Positions 10,582-23,585 are shown, numbered from the stretch's first letter. The stretch: 64,000 bases of DNA from Garcia nutans (GCA_947685225.1 CANTUV010000004.1:18011001-18075000), one strand, 5' to 3'. Numbers and translations: made by a program. Notes: generated by a model not told the origin, from the sequence alone.

Positions 10582-12222
10582 TTTGGTCCTATATTTTTTA
10601 TATAGTCAAAAATAAATTTTGTGGTATTTTAATTAAATAATATCTATTTTAGTATTTATTATTTATTATTCATAATTTTTAATAAAAATAAAAAAGTAAT
10701 ATTAGTAAAGTTAAAAAAATAATAATATATAATAAATAAATAAATAAAAATCGGTAACGAAAAAATCGGCGACGAAAAAATTTCATCACCAAAAGTGAAT
10801 TGGCTTGGGCCAATTCGCCATAGGAACAGGAAATTCCTACATCGAATTGGCTTGCCCGCCAGCGCTCGCTCATAATTTTTTCCCCAGCATTTTTTTTCCA
10901 GCGTAATTTTTTAGCGTAGTTTTTTTGAAACCGAATTCTATTTTGTTTTGATTTCTTTTCCTAAATAGTTTTAATTTCCTTAGACAATTAGAAGTAGATT
11001 TTTTATTTTTCCTATAAATACCACATTAAAACAGAGAATTAGGGGATGAGAAAATTGTTTTACTTGATCTAGACTTTGGAGAAAAAAACTTAGGACTCAA
11101 AAATTCTTTCTGCTAAAAGAAAACCCTAGCAAACAAGGAGAAGTTCAAGGGACAACAACCAAAGGAAGCAATCATCTTTAGATTGCTTTGTTCAACCAAA
11201 ATTAAATTTGAAACAGGCAACAGCTTGGTTTGATTTCTTTAAATTTGGCGGAGCCTTCAAACGTAGGTAAATTGCTCTAACTTTAGTTTATTCAATCATC
11301 AATCATCTTCATCTTTTAAACCATCATCACACTGCCTCATTATTTAATTCTTCCTTCAATTTAATTTAGGCAGTAGCATGAATTAATTCATACAATACTT
11401 AGAATCTTAATTAAAGTAAATAATATAATCGTTCAACACAAATCTAATTTTAAAAACCCTAACTATCCAAAATCCTAGCTTCCTAAAACCCTAATTTCCA
11501 AGCCTCAATTCCAGAAACCATAAACCTGAGTTTGCAAATAGTTTAATTATCAAAATTGATCCAATAAGCCAAATTTCTAAACTCTAACTCTAGTAAACTC
11601 TAAGAACCAAACTCTAATTTGCCTTATATTTCCTAAAACCCCAAAATAGCTTTTCAATTATCAAAACCCTAAATTATTTTCTTAAATTCTAAAATTCAAA
11701 GTTGCTTTATTGAATCCTAATTTGTTTTCTAAACATCTAGTAGCCTAAGTCATTGATTAAACTTTTAAACCCTAAACTATTTTCTCCAAAACTCTAAACC
11801 CTAAATTATTCCATTAAAGTCTCAAAGCCTTAATTGTTTTCCAAAATCTTAATTTATTTCCCGAATCAATATTTCTTCTAAAATGATAAATCAAAAACCT
11901 TAATTTTTCAAACCCTCATCCAGTAAACCTACAAACCCTTAAGCCCCAATCCAAAAACATCCAAAACACTAAATCTTTAAAACATGCAGTAGCTATGTTA
12001 TTACCTTAAAATATTTCTCAACTAATTAAACTAGTATATGCAAAACCCTAGTTATTGAACATAAAACCCTAGAAACCCTAATTAATGCATGACCCCTAAA
12101 TTTATACATTTATTGCTTTATTTAATTTTAGATTTGATTATATAGTTTATTATATGTTTTGTTGGTTGATTTATTTAATTTCAATGCTTGATTTATTTAA
12201 TTTATCATGGATGGATATTTTC

Positions 12223-12253
<31 letters not shown>

Positions 12254-12812
12254 TGGTATTAAAATTGTAAGAGGTATGTTTCCATTATTGGTACCTTATT
12301 AATTAATTTTCATGTAATTTAATTTGAACCAATGTAAAGGACATGTTTCCACCTTTCGGGTGTCCTATTTAGTTTAGACATGGATGATGTAAGGACATGT
12401 TTCTATCCTCGGATGGGTGTCTATTTATTTGCTTTGTTTGGGCATTGCTTTGATTTTTAATATAATGATGCTTTATTTTAATTATTGCATGTAATATGGA
12501 TAATATTGTTATACTTAAGAATTTTATAATATTAAGACCCGCAAAGGAGGCCGGTTCTAATGAACCGGGCATTGTGGGGGTGCTGGGCCATTTCTCACCT
12601 TCTCCACATGTACCCAACTTTTCAAACCCATTAAGGGGTTGGGGATTCCTTAGGAATCGAGTCATCCACCCCTTTATTTTTCCTGGCCCGTCCGGTTGGC
12701 GACTCTATTTTCTCCGGGCTTAGGCCCATGTTCTCTAAGGCCCCTAGCCTAAACAGTACCGAAGTCACAAGAACCATTCCACCGGGAGTGGGGGCGAAAA
12801 TCCCCTCTCACA
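10582..12812 (+). repeat. Tat-lineage LTR interrupted by E0 (probable solo LTR)
   Basis: Colinear with the E2 LTRs: AT-rich start, GGCGACGAAAA and GAATTGGC hairpin segment near 10760-10860, telobox-rich middle, the AAGGACATGTTTC segments near 12340-12400, and the CCGGGAGTGGGGGCGAAAATC end finishing CTCACA at 12812. The first roughly 30 bp are missing because E0 interrupts it. No tRNA-Arg primer site follows 12812, so it is a 3' LTR or a solo LTR. Confidence 0.8.
11455..12110 (+). repeat. Telobox-rich segment (AAACCCTAA) of a Tat LTR
   Basis: Many AAACCCTAA or near copies lie within 650 bp, interspersed with AT-rich sequence rather than in tandem. The same enrichment is present in all Tat LTRs here (22690-22860, 26090-26860, 28090-28560 and 36150-36690 on the other strand, 44680-45500). 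AAACCCTAA is the plant telomere-repeat motif and a known binding motif of TRB-type proteins. Confidence 0.75.
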
Positions 12813-13520
12813 CATAGGTTGTTATTATTTGTTATAGTATGTTATGGGTTGTTAAGGACTATTTTCACACATTTTTTTATTTGCATTACTAGTTAATCAA
12901 ATATAATGTGTGTTCGAGATTAATATACATTATTTTGATAAGTCATTATAATCTTTTAGAGGTTGTTAGACTATGTTAGGGACTATTAGAGTCTATTAGT
13001 AGTCATGATAGAGGGCCTGTTAGGGGTTGTTAGAGTCTGTCATAGGCTTTTAGTGTATGTTAGGGGCTGCTAGGGGTTATTAGAATCTGGTAGGTGCTGT
13101 TATGACACATTTTATAGTTTTGGTACATAATAAAGCAAAAATAATATGTATTAGATATTAATATACAAAATATGTATTAGGGATTTTTAACAGCTCCTAG
13201 TAGCCCCTAACAGCTTTTAATAGCCCCTAACAGCCCTCTACCAGCCCTTACCAACCTTTAATAGCCCCTATTAGCCCCCTAATAGCCCCTCCTCTACTTA
13301 ACATCCCACACTAGCCTCCAACACTACACAACATTATTTCACATAAAGTCTATAACACTATATTGTAACCCCTAACAACTCATTACAGCTCCTATCAGAC
13401 CCTAACAACTCCTAACAACCTGCTAACAATCCATACTAGCCTCTAAAAATACATAACATCGCTTCACATAAAATTTATAATACTTCATTCAACTTTTCAT
13501 CAATCTAGAAATTAAAATGA
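12813..13520. repeat. Foldback of TGTTAGGGG-type repeats (possible non-autonomous DNA element)
   Basis: The left half (12949-13100) repeats TTGTTAGGGG and GGCTGTTAG-like units on the + strand; the right half (13190-13460) has many CCCCTAACAGC units, the reverse complement. Between them is an AT-rich centre. The outer segments TTTTAGAGG (12954) and CCTCTAAAA (13440) pair as well. No transposase and no clear terminal duplication were found. I cannot assign a superfamily. Confidence 0.5.
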
Positions 13521-15634
13521 AAGACTAAACAAAGGGGGAGATTCAAACTTATGGAGAAATAAAACAAAACCAACCATATAAAACATTTAAATCGGCCATT
13601 TCCTTAAAAACATTTAAATATACATAAATTCAATTTTTAAAATCTCTTATTTCCTTACAAAACTTAAGTTTAAAAGGAAAAAAAACTTACTGAAATTTTA
13701 TATTGGAGAAGCTTCAATCCATGGTGAATGAGAAGAAGAAATTAGAGAGAAATAGAGATCAACTAAAACTAATCTATTTCCTTACAAAACTTAAGCTAAA
13801 TCCACGATTAAAGAAGAAGAAATAAAATGAGAGAGAAAATGAGATGGGAGAAAGGAATAAGAAAGAGAAACAAAAGGAGAGAGAGAGAGAAAAAAAAAAG
13901 ATAAAACCTTTTTTTTAGGGTTGAGGGTATTATGGTAAAAGAGAGTCCATTTAAGATTAATGAAGTCTAAAAAATATTAACCTCTTGTAAAAGGGTATTT
14001 TTTAGGTTAAATCTCAAAATTTAATATAAATTCAATTATAGATGATTTATATATATATATATATATATTTTAAAAAAATGAAACATTCTTTTTTGACACG
14101 CTATATTAGATGTAAAAGTTTGAATATATTATAAGAATATTTTTCATTATATACTATCATAATTTTTATTTAACAATATATATGACTATTTTAATTTGCC
14201 CCTAATATACGTTTCTACATCCACCCTTATAGTCAACACACACATTTTACTTTGTTTGGAGCATATGTGCTTCATGAAGAAATTTGCAAGCACTTAGTCT
14301 CATTTTATCCCAGTTTTTGGTTTCTCAAAATTTTGTTCTTGTTACTTGATTCCAAAGTTATATTAAAATTTTACTCTTTAATTTTCAAATAGTTATAATT
14401 AGAAAGCTCTTTAAAGTAATTAAAAACCTAGTATTTTGTAGCTTTTATATTCATTTGCTAAAATTGTCAAACTAAAAAATGTAACAAATAATAGTTTATT
14501 CTCTTCATCCCACAATTATAAGGTTTCTCTATATGAATCATGATGCAAACTATTAGTAGAAACTAGAGACCCAACACCTTTACACTTAAGAAGCAACTCA
14601 TTGTAAAGCTAAATCTAGTCCTTTCTATGACCTTGACCCAATCCTAATAATTGTAAAAGAGAACTTTGGTATTATAACACTCAAGTTGTTGACTCTCTGT
14701 GTTTTAGGTTTGATTCTCACAAGAATCAAGATAAAAGAATAACTCTTCCAAAGAGCACAAAGCTATGAATTTTCTATTCAAGCAAGGGCTAACCATTACA
14801 TGTGTTCATTAGATAGCTTATATAGGTACAATGGGTTGGATGCCCTGATTAGGATGATTGGGTACTAGCTTAGGACTACCTTTAATCTTAATAAACCATC
14901 CCCAAACACATCTTAAGTTTTTAGATATCATATAACCCGTTTATAAACCAAAAATTTAGTCTAATTTAGAATTTCCAACTCACAATCAAAATACAATTCC
15001 AAAAGAGGAAATTACATTGTTTTCAAATTTCCATGGGCATTTCTTAAGATATGGTGCTAGCTTTTTTTTTTTTTAAATTTTGTGCCACACACCTTTTTTT
15101 TAAATTTTTAGTTTTTAAAGCATTGATTTTTTTATTTTTTTTATGTTTGTTATGAATAAATAATTTTTTTGAGGTTATGTTTTCAATATACACAAAAAAA
15201 AACATATGCATAAAATATATACATCATAGATAAAATATACGCACAACAAATAATAACATGTGCACAACATATACCAAACATCTACCGCATCTACTAAGCA
15301 TTTATTAAATATCTACATGATTTTTTTAATATTATATATATATATTTAATTTTATATTCATACAATATATACACAACATCCACACAATATCTTTATGAAA
15401 TACACACAACAAATACATAACATATATAAAATATCTACTAAACATTTAAAAACAACTACCAAACGTCTACACAACATCTATATAACGAAATTAATATTTT
15501 TTAACTTTTATTTTTATATCTATAATATGTAAATTTTTTTAAAAATAAATTCAATGATTTCTATTAATTTATTTTTATATTTTTTGTTTTTTTGTGAGCA
15601 TTATTTACTATTTGTAATCAAAATTAAAGTTTTT
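13521..15634. other. Non-coding host or decayed repeat sequence
   Basis: No gene recognised. It holds a short direct repeat (ATTTCCTTACAAAACTTAAG near 13648 and 13780), a GA-rich run (about 13870-13905), an (AT)n run (about 14047-14068), and very AT-rich sequence with degenerate ACATCTAC/ACACAACA repeats at 15190-15490. Confidence 0.6.
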
Positions 15635-16012
15635 TGTAATACCCATATACTCTATATAAGTACTATACATATACTCTGTATACATACAATACGTATATAA
15701 AATATAAGGATGTCATGTTTCAATATTGTTTAAATCCCTTACCTTATTTCCATAACAATGATACATTTTTAATTAAAGAACATTTACAAAACCATTATAC
15801 TTTTGATTATATTACAAATATATATATTACATTGTCTTTTCCAAAATTCACTTATGTAAATATACATTCAACTATCAAAATACAATATAATAAAATTGTA
15901 CATGCATGCACCACCTTTTAGTTGGTCTCAAAATACTCTTATTCTTCTCGTGGCACAACTGTTTGACTCCCAGATCAACCATCTACTCACCTGCGCGATT
16001 TACACAACCGTG

Positions 16013-16030
16013 CTAAGCTCGAAAGCTTAG
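16013..16030 (-). other. Conserved LTR hairpin, solo-LTR copy
   Basis: CTAAGCT-CGAA-AGCTTAG: a perfect 7-bp stem with a 4-base loop, followed by TAGTAC. The E4 LTR has CTAAGCC-AAC-GGCTTAG at the same place, with a compensated change in the last base pair. Confidence 0.75.
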
Positions 16031-16615
16031 TAGTACATATAAATATTATATACATACATTATAGAAAATCATACTCACACACTAACATCATTTATCATCA
16101 TATTCTTATCATGTTTTTCATTTTTAATGCACTTTTCATATCTTTTCACAAATTTCATAATTTACATATTTCTTTAACATAAGCCACAATTCGATGGCTT
16201 ATCATAATATTCATGAAACAATACACATAATTTTCACATCCATATACATATTACACATCACATTATATTTCTATAATCTCATTTTCAATATCAAGACTTA
16301 GCTCTGCTCAAGTCTTTCAACAATTCATTTCTCATCATTTAACATATTTTCTTAAGCCACATTCCTTTTTAGTAATTTGCTTATGTATTATGATCATATC
16401 ATTCCATGATCACCATCATATATCTTATAACATTATATCTTAATATATTGCTCAATTATTCCACAATTCATAATTCACATAAAAACAAACACAAGCATGG
16501 GCCCAAAAGAATCTAATATGCTATTCAAATCCCAGAGTTACTGCTTTGGTCCAAGATGGCCCCATATGTCTAGCCCCGAAGGCAAATCATAATCAAATGA
16601 GGATAACCTCACATG

Positions 16616-16735
16616 TAACATCCCAACTAGGCTTCAAGGACTAGACCCAACCCAGCTTCAAGGGACTACTACCTCATGTAACATCCCAACTAGGCTTCAA
16701 GGACCAAGCCCAACCTGGCTTCAAGGGACTGTTAC
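16616..16735 (-). repeat. GGCTTCAAGG repeats in the solo LTR
   Basis: Two copies of a roughly 67-bp unit, ATGTAACATCCCAACTAGG followed by CTTCAAGGAC and then an inner CTTCAAGGGACT, giving four CTTCAAGG motifs. A related block of at least six motifs lies in each E4 LTR (46566-46740, 53975-54150). Confidence 0.8.
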
Positions 16736-17350
16736 GTCTTAGGCATGCCGCCAAACACAAAACTCTAAAATTGAATAACATACTAGGCACACAATTCTTT
16801 CATAATTCCATTATCAATATCTTTCTCATTTTCTCAAGATCAAGCTAGGCATAATACCTAAATTATCTCATTTATATCAATATAGTCATCACCAATGTCT
16901 TTACATATCATCTTTAATATATACTTAACAAATTACATTACCCATATGTTTTGGGTCATTATCATATTTTGCACATAGTTCACATTACATATAATGCATT
17001 TGTGATATCATACAAATCATAGCATATTACTCATGCACCAACAATGTAGTAAGTAACTTAACACATTTTCTAACCAAATGTGTTAAGTCCAAATGTCATG
17101 CAAATATAAGCAATTATTCCAAGTTTGTACTTACCTTATGAAACACTCCAAAATAAGCTTTAAAACTTCCTCTAACATTCTCTTCCAAGTTGCCCTTTAA
17201 TATTAAGGTTGGGCAAACTACTCTCTCTCAATGCCTATACCAAATTTGATCATAAACAACCATTTAGTATCACATTCTAAGGCATTTTTAACATTCAAAT
17301 CATTTAAATAGGAATTACAAATGAAAAACAACAAAAAGAATTATTCTCAA

Positions 17351-17629
17351 GTGACATGCCAACAACAAGGGCATGTTAATGACCATGTCATTAACTCATT
17401 CATATAGAAGCATTGAAATGTCCAATGACATGGGCATGTCACCGCCCGTGTCATTCATTCTGCTTCATAGAAACTTTGACATGCCCAACAACACAGGTGT
17501 GTTCATGGCCGTGTCAATTATCTTATCTCACAGTAGCCACAACACGTCCAGAGACATGGCTGTGTTAATGGTCGTGTCATCAACGTTAAACTCAGCACCG
17601 TTGACATGCCCAACAACATGGTTGTGTCA
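17351..17629. repeat. Degenerate palindrome cluster in the Tekay solo LTR
   Basis: Five or so variants of TGACATGNCC...NNCNTGTCA, including GACATGGGCATGTCACCGCCC (about 17422) and CATGGCCGTGTCAAT (about 17507). These are decayed or divergent members of the GACACGGCCA/TGGCCGTGTC module found in E0, E4 and E5. Confidence 0.75.
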
Positions 17630-18613
17630 GGCAAAAGTTCAGCATTTCAAACTCTCAACCATATGAACACAATCATTCCAAAATCAATACTACAACACCT
17701 TTAATCATCATCTTAGTTTATATTCATAATTCACCCATCAATTCAACACTTATATAACTCCAACATATCATAATAATAATCATTATATAATTTATTTATA
17801 CAATTATCCATGTATCAATTTACTAAATTCCCAACTCGTTTATACTAAACCCTTACTCTTTTCCTTATCACCCTTATTCCTCAATTTCAACTACTCGTCA
17901 TCATCCTCATAAATAATCATATCTTCATCATCTAAGCACCAATTCAACATATATATATATATTCAATATTTCATTATCATCATAATATTCAATTAATCAT
18001 CACTTTCTCTTACTAACCATATCACATATAAACTCAAAATCTATAAAAATTAGCTCAAGGAAAAGAGCACTTACTTGAATTCTTTGCCAAATCTTCAATA
18101 TCCACCTTCAATTCTTTTAAGACTCTTATGAATTTGGTGTGGATATGAACAATATCAAAATCTTCTCTCTCTCTCTCTCTCTATTCTCACGTTCAAAGAG
18201 GAAGAAGAAGAAGAAAGAAAGAAAGAAGGCTCTCTTTTAAATTTTCATCTTTATCTTATATATATATATATAATAATATAATTATTTCCACCCAAATTTT
18301 CCCACCAATAATATTTGTCCTTCTTTTGACTTTCATCTCTCCTTTCTCTTGTCATTATTATCATTATTATTAATTAATTATTTAAAATTACTTTTCCTAC
18401 ACCAATGTATACATCATATATATATGGTGTATATGTTGATATATGTATATGTCTTATATATTGTATTTATATTTCCCATATATTTCAAATACAATATATA
18501 TATATAACATCCTTCATACTCATCTATCTCTTATTATATTTTCTTTACCTATTTCACCAACATACTCTCTCATAACTACTATTCTAAAGTACATCAAAAA
18601 TCGGGGTATTACA

Positions 18614-21600
18614 TTTTTCCTTAACAAAAATTGTTTCATTTCATATGTTAAAAAATAATTTAAAATTTTAATTTTATTATTTTATTATAATATATTTATT
18701 TAATAGTAAAGTTTGAAAAAAGATGAAAATTGAAGTAAAATATTATTTGTAGGGAGAGAAAAAATATTTTTGAAAAAATAAAAACTTGTTTTAGTAAGAA
18801 TTGATGAATTTTTAAAATTTACTTCAACGTTTCTAAAAGTGTAAAAATTTTATTTTATTTTTTGTAGTATTTTTGAAATAAAGTTTGTTTTTATGGGTTG
18901 TTTTGTAAATGTCTCAATCCAAAATACAAATATGCTTAAGACAAGGAAATTAGATATAAGCGTTAAACACAATTAGCCCAAATGGTTTTCTTAAGCTAAA
19001 ATAGATTGACTAGGTCTTGACTTAGTTGTAGAAGTTCAATGCAATGTATGAAATTTTAAATAGTAATTTTCTAAACTATATAGATATTATATTATGCATA
19101 ATGAAGAGAGTGACCCATATATTTGAAATAAATGGGAAAATAGGAGAGGTTAAGTTTTAAAAAGTTAAAAGTTAAATCTGGATATAGATAAAATTGGTAT
19201 TTTCGAAAAAGAATCTTAAAGTAGTAAGATTTTACAAAAATGCCCATGTAATCTTAGAATCGAATTTTATTGAACCAGGGATGAGAAATATGGCTAGTGG
19301 AAGTTTAAATTAATTAAATTAATTATTTTTACAGTTTTACAGAATTAAAAGTCAGACTAAGAATTAAAATTTAGAAAGTGGGTGCACCAAAGTTATGGTG
19401 AGCACACCTTATATAATCAAAACCCTAGATACTATATAAAGGAGTAACTAGAAATTTCTTCCATCTTCTTCCCATTACCAAACCGTCTTCCTTCTCCCTC
19501 CATAGCCAAATTTCTTCTTCTTTCATATTCTTCCATCAAATTAAGCAAAAATCAAGAGAAACCTACATATAACTCCAAATTTCTAAAAGAATTCACTAGA
19601 TTAAGTAAGGTTATTATCAAATATCTAAGGAAAATTGAGAAAGAGAAAGAAAGATTACTTGAAAAGAGGTTAATGCTTGTTTATTCATAATTTGTTAATT
19701 CTTTTGTTTCTTTTGATTTTTATGAATTTTGTGAGTTAATTTCACAACTTTAATGGAAGTTTTGTGATGGAAGGTGTTGATTGAACTTATTAAGAAAGAA
19801 AATAGGAATATGAATCAAAGTAAAGAGACAATTGATTGGAATTAATTTTTGAGTAATTTTAAGTAAGTATGTACTTATATTATGTTTTAAACAACTTTTG
19901 ATGCACAAAGGGATCAATTTAGGGTTTTTGTAAAATTTAGGTTTAGAGATAGCTATAAGCTAATTTCTAAAGAAATCATGTTTGAACTCATAATTGGTTA
20001 AGAATATTAGAACTTATAAAGTTTTTTTTATAAGTATTAAGTTCAAAAGAAACTTATGAATTTTGAAAGTGCTGAGTAAGAATTATAGTATTATTTGATA
20101 AAGTGATTTATAGTTGAACATTTAATTGAAAATGAAATAGTGAAACTGATTAAACTATAAACCTAGTTTTGGATTGAATGGATAGCCAGAGGATGGATAT
20201 CCATAGTGATAGTTGGCACCTCATGCCATTAGTGGACACTTTGTGTCACTAGTGACCGCGGGCATTCTTGCCAATAGTGAATACTTTTTATTGTCAGTGG
20301 GCCATTAGCCATATTTTTTATAGTGAGCATTTATTTGCCATTAGTGACCTGTTCTCTAAACCTAAAATTTAAATTAAGTCTGTGTGGACAAAATATGAAG
20401 AATTTTTAAAATAAGGAAAAATTGTGTTAAATGACTAAACTTACTTAAGTATGTTGAACTTTGAATTTTCTATTATTGTGATTTTTTTATTCTTACATAA
20501 ACCTTTTTATTAAAGTCCTGAAGTAGTTTTTCTATTTCTTTTATGAATGATTGGTTAAAAATTATTTTTCTTTGTAATATTCTTTTGCAAATTATGAGTA
20601 TGCAAACACCATTAAGCTTTTGGTTATAGTGTTAGATTTATTTTTAATTCATAGATCAAACTAGAAAAGTAGAATCAACAGAGTGAGATCATAAAGTTCT
20701 AGGTCAACTGTATCATAGAAGGTGTTTTGTGTATTATTACAAATAATATTTTTTGTTCAGTTCACATAGCAATGGTTGAATATTAAATGACAATTGTACA
20801 AATATGAGAAGTTAGATTTTGAATACTCATTTCATGAATGTGAATTACATCTATGTATATTTGGTTTGGGTAAAGGTTTTAGTAAGTTGTAATAGTTACG
20901 CAATATGCTTTAAGTATAAATATGTTGTTTAAATGTTAAATTTGAGGATTGATTGAAAATGAGAATGTTGGAAAGTATTTTCTTGAAGGGTGTATGGATG
21001 GGCACTGGTAGATTAAAATGCATGGGCATGTCAGATGTTTATATGAGTTTTATATGAGTTAAACATAGAACATGTTTACTTCTCAAGACCAGGATATTAT
21101 CGTATACTCATACCAACTCATTCAAAACTCATATCAAACTCATATGAACATATAACATCATGCATCAATAGACTTCCACAACTCATAACAAACTCATATA
21201 AACATAGAACATTCTAAATCAACTCATAGCAATATAAAACACCTTGCATTAACTCATACAAACCTGCAAAATCTAACATCAACAATATTCAATCTCATAT
21301 CAATACCAATAAATAATTGCTTCTTGTTAATTAAGAAATAAATAATATAAAATAATATTATTCATATATAAAACTTAAGATATTCACAATATTAATACAC
21401 AATATTCAATCTTATTCGCTATCATAAGTATTATTATTCTTGTTGGTAGCATGCACCCATAAATGAACTGTCGTGTAGTATCTAAATGTTTCCATATTTT
21501 GCAAATTGAACTCCCATATATCAAGAACAATTGTCATTAAAAACTAAATTTTTCCATAAACATTCTGCAATCTTCATTTTAACAATATATCAATATTACC

Positions 21601-21670
21601 AACTTTAGAAAGCAAATAACTATCATTAAATAATGACTGAGAATGTATAATTTGTAGTAGCTTACCCATC
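18614..21670. other. Non-coding sequence, possibly an old LTR remnant
   Basis: No gene recognised. A promoter-like TATATAAAGG-type element (about 19433) followed by a pyrimidine-rich leader (19455-19530), an AAGTAAGT stretch (about 19860) and a block of short CCATTAGTG/CACTAGTGA repeats (20195-20350) resemble the order of features in chromovirus LTRs read on the + strand. A short inverted pair, ATATGAGTTAAACATAGAAC (about 21053) and the AACTCATATAAACATAGAAC form (about 21191), lies further right. I did not find LTR ends or a duplication, so the LTR reading is tentative. Confidence 0.4.
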
Positions 21671-22067
21671 TTAGAGCAGACAAATATTCTTCTCATACTT
21701 GATTTTCATCTTCGTACCCTTTTTATTCTCCAATTTGGGCCTTTGGCTGAAGGAATGAATATCATTCAAAGTATGGGGCAACATCTCAGAAATTGGCTTT
21801 ACACATTTTGTTCTATGGCTTCTATGGGCATCTATATATAGCGAATCATATATCCTTATTGACAACTTAGGTAGATTTATCTCTATTGGAAACTAATGGT
21901 GTCGGTCTTGGTTCATTGGTAGAGAGATGATGTCAACATCTTTGACATGTTTACCATATTTGTGCTTGCCCTCAAGGAAATCTATGACATAACTAGGGGT
22001 CTTCCAATTTTTCTTATTGGAATCTTTATGAGTTGATAAAAAAATTGGATTGACATAGCAAGAGCCA
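21671..22067 (-). pseudogene. Ulp1-like (C48) cysteine protease fragment
   Basis: Read on the minus strand from the E1 border, the translation gives VIDFLEGKHKYGKHVKDVD, then IISLPMNQDRHH, a TAG at 21893-21895, then FPIEINLPKLSIRIYDSL. The His-His-(stop at a Trp-like position) and the YDSL segment match the catalytic His-Trp and Asp region of SUMO-protease-type C48 peptidases, which in plants are often carried by Mutator-like and other transposons. The Gln and Cys catalytic segments are not found downstream. E1 interrupts the gene at 22068, so the N-terminal part should lie beyond the E1 3' end, outside this window or destroyed. Assignment rests on motif reading only. Confidence 0.55.
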
Positions 22068-23584
22068 TGTAGACCCTTAATTTTAGCCCCTAAATAAATC
22101 ATGTATCAATTAAAAAACTTAGGAAACCCAAATTCCCGGATTGGCCTAAATTGGCCCAAGTGATGGAGAATTGGCCATGAGTCCATGACCAATTGGTTAC
22201 CTGGCCTAGCACTTTAATTTTGTGTAACCCTAATTAAACTTGGAATGTAAGATAAGCATGTGGTTTTCTAACAAAATCAGGATTGTTCAACATGATTAGC
22301 CCTAATTTCTTAACATAAAAGGGTTCTAAAGCATAACAAAAGGGGGAATTAATTAGAGAGAGAAAAGCATCTAAGAGAAAAACAAAGAAATAAAAATGAG
22401 AAAAACATAGAGAGTGGAAAAGAGAAGATAGTAGCCAAAAAAAAAGGCTGTGAGCAATTTGAGGGTTAATTGATTTAACCACCAATCTTAAAATTATCAA
22501 GCTGACTTCCATATCATTTTCTACTAAGGAATTGTGCTATTCAAACAAGGCTCAGTTCAATACTATTGTTTGGTGGAACCGACAACATCAGTATGGCCTT
22601 CTATACCCTTATTTGTTTAATTTAATAAATTAACATCTTTGTTTGTTCCATAACTTTGCAGATCCACTTTACTTTACTTTATATTTTTTAATTTCATAAT
22701 AAAACCCTAATTTAATAATCAAAACCCTAACTTTATCAACTAAAACCCTAATTTCATGATAAAAGCCCTAATTTCATTAAAAGCCTTAATTTCATTAATT
22801 ACACCCTAATGATATAATGAAATCTCAATTTCTAAAATAAAACCCTAATTCTCCTAAATATTTTAATTATTGAACCTAATTTAGTTTGGTGAATAATTAC
22901 TCATCTTGTCTTTTGGGGTTTTATATGATGTTTGTTCTTCTTTGTTTTTATTTTCTTATTGTAGTCATTTAAATGTTTTAATTATGTTATTTGTTTTTAT
23001 TTTCTGCTTGGGATGTTTTGTATTTGTAAAGATATTTGTAAAAGGCAAATTTTCAGTTGTGGGTGCTTCGCTTAATTAATTTGCTTCTTTTATTATTTTG
23101 ATCTATTTTTAGGACATTTGTACGGGTATGTTTTCACTTGGGTACCAATTTTTATGAATTTTAGATATTGTAAGGGTATGTTTCCATCTTATATGGGTGC
23201 CCATTTATTGTTTGATTGTTTGATTTACATATTTATTTTTGTTTTTATTTATTTGGATTGCCTGTAATATGAGTAATACCATAATAATATAAAATTTTAA
23301 TAATATTTAGACATGAAAAGGAGGTTGGTTCCACTGAACCAGGTGTTATGGGATGTTGGGCCACTTCTTACCTTCCCCATACATACCCAACTTTCCAAAC
23401 CTAGTAGGGTTAGGGATTCCTTAATAATCGAGTCATCCTCCCCTTCTACTTTCTTCTCGGCCCATCCGGGTGGCAATTCCTATTCTCTAGGCTTAGACTC
23501 ATGTTCTCTAAGGCCTAGAACCTAATGATGCCAAAGTTGCAAGAATCATTTCATCAGGAGTGAGGATGAAAATCCCCGCTCACA
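22068..23584 (+). repeat. E1 5' LTR (Tat)
   Basis: About 1517 bp, TGTAGACCCTTAATTTT to AATCCCCGCTCACA, directly followed by the primer site. It shares its two ends and the telobox block (22690-22860) with the E2 and E3 LTRs, but its left third differs from theirs (22090-22560), so it is a distinct subfamily. Confidence 0.85.
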
Positions 23585-23585
23585 A

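Larger units (their letters stand above)
15635..18613 (-). repeat. Solo LTR of a Tekay/Del-type chromovirus
   Basis: About 2979 bp, reading TGTAATACCC at the left and GGGGTATTACA at the right on the + strand, flanked by TTTTT (15630-15634 and 18614-18618), an apparent 5-bp target duplication. It shares with the E4 LTR the GCTAAGC...GCTTAGTAGTAC hairpin, the GGCTTCAAGGA repeats, the palindrome cluster and the overall order, but is clearly diverged. No PBS, PPT or coding sequence is attached on either side, so it is a solo LTR left by LTR-LTR recombination. The T-only duplication is weaker evidence than a mixed sequence would be. Confidence 0.8.

Noticed and set aside
11455..12110. Interstitial telomere array
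   Set aside because: AAACCCTAA words are dispersed among other sequence and recur in every Tat LTR; no tandem run exists.
12369..12723. Open frames on both strands (also 27280-27649, 35344-35695, 55735-56022) as a conserved small gene
   Set aside because: They recur because the Tat LTR end recurs; they lie in the LTR, overlap on opposite strands, and have no known domain.
15080..15500. Coding or tandem satellite in the ACATCTAC-rich tract
   Set aside because: Low-complexity AT-rich sequence with irregular short words; no stable unit length.
18614..20900. Complete second Tekay LTR in + orientation
   Set aside because: Promoter-like layout is suggestive, but I could not find TG/CA ends, a duplication or alignable hairpin, so only a tentative note was kept.
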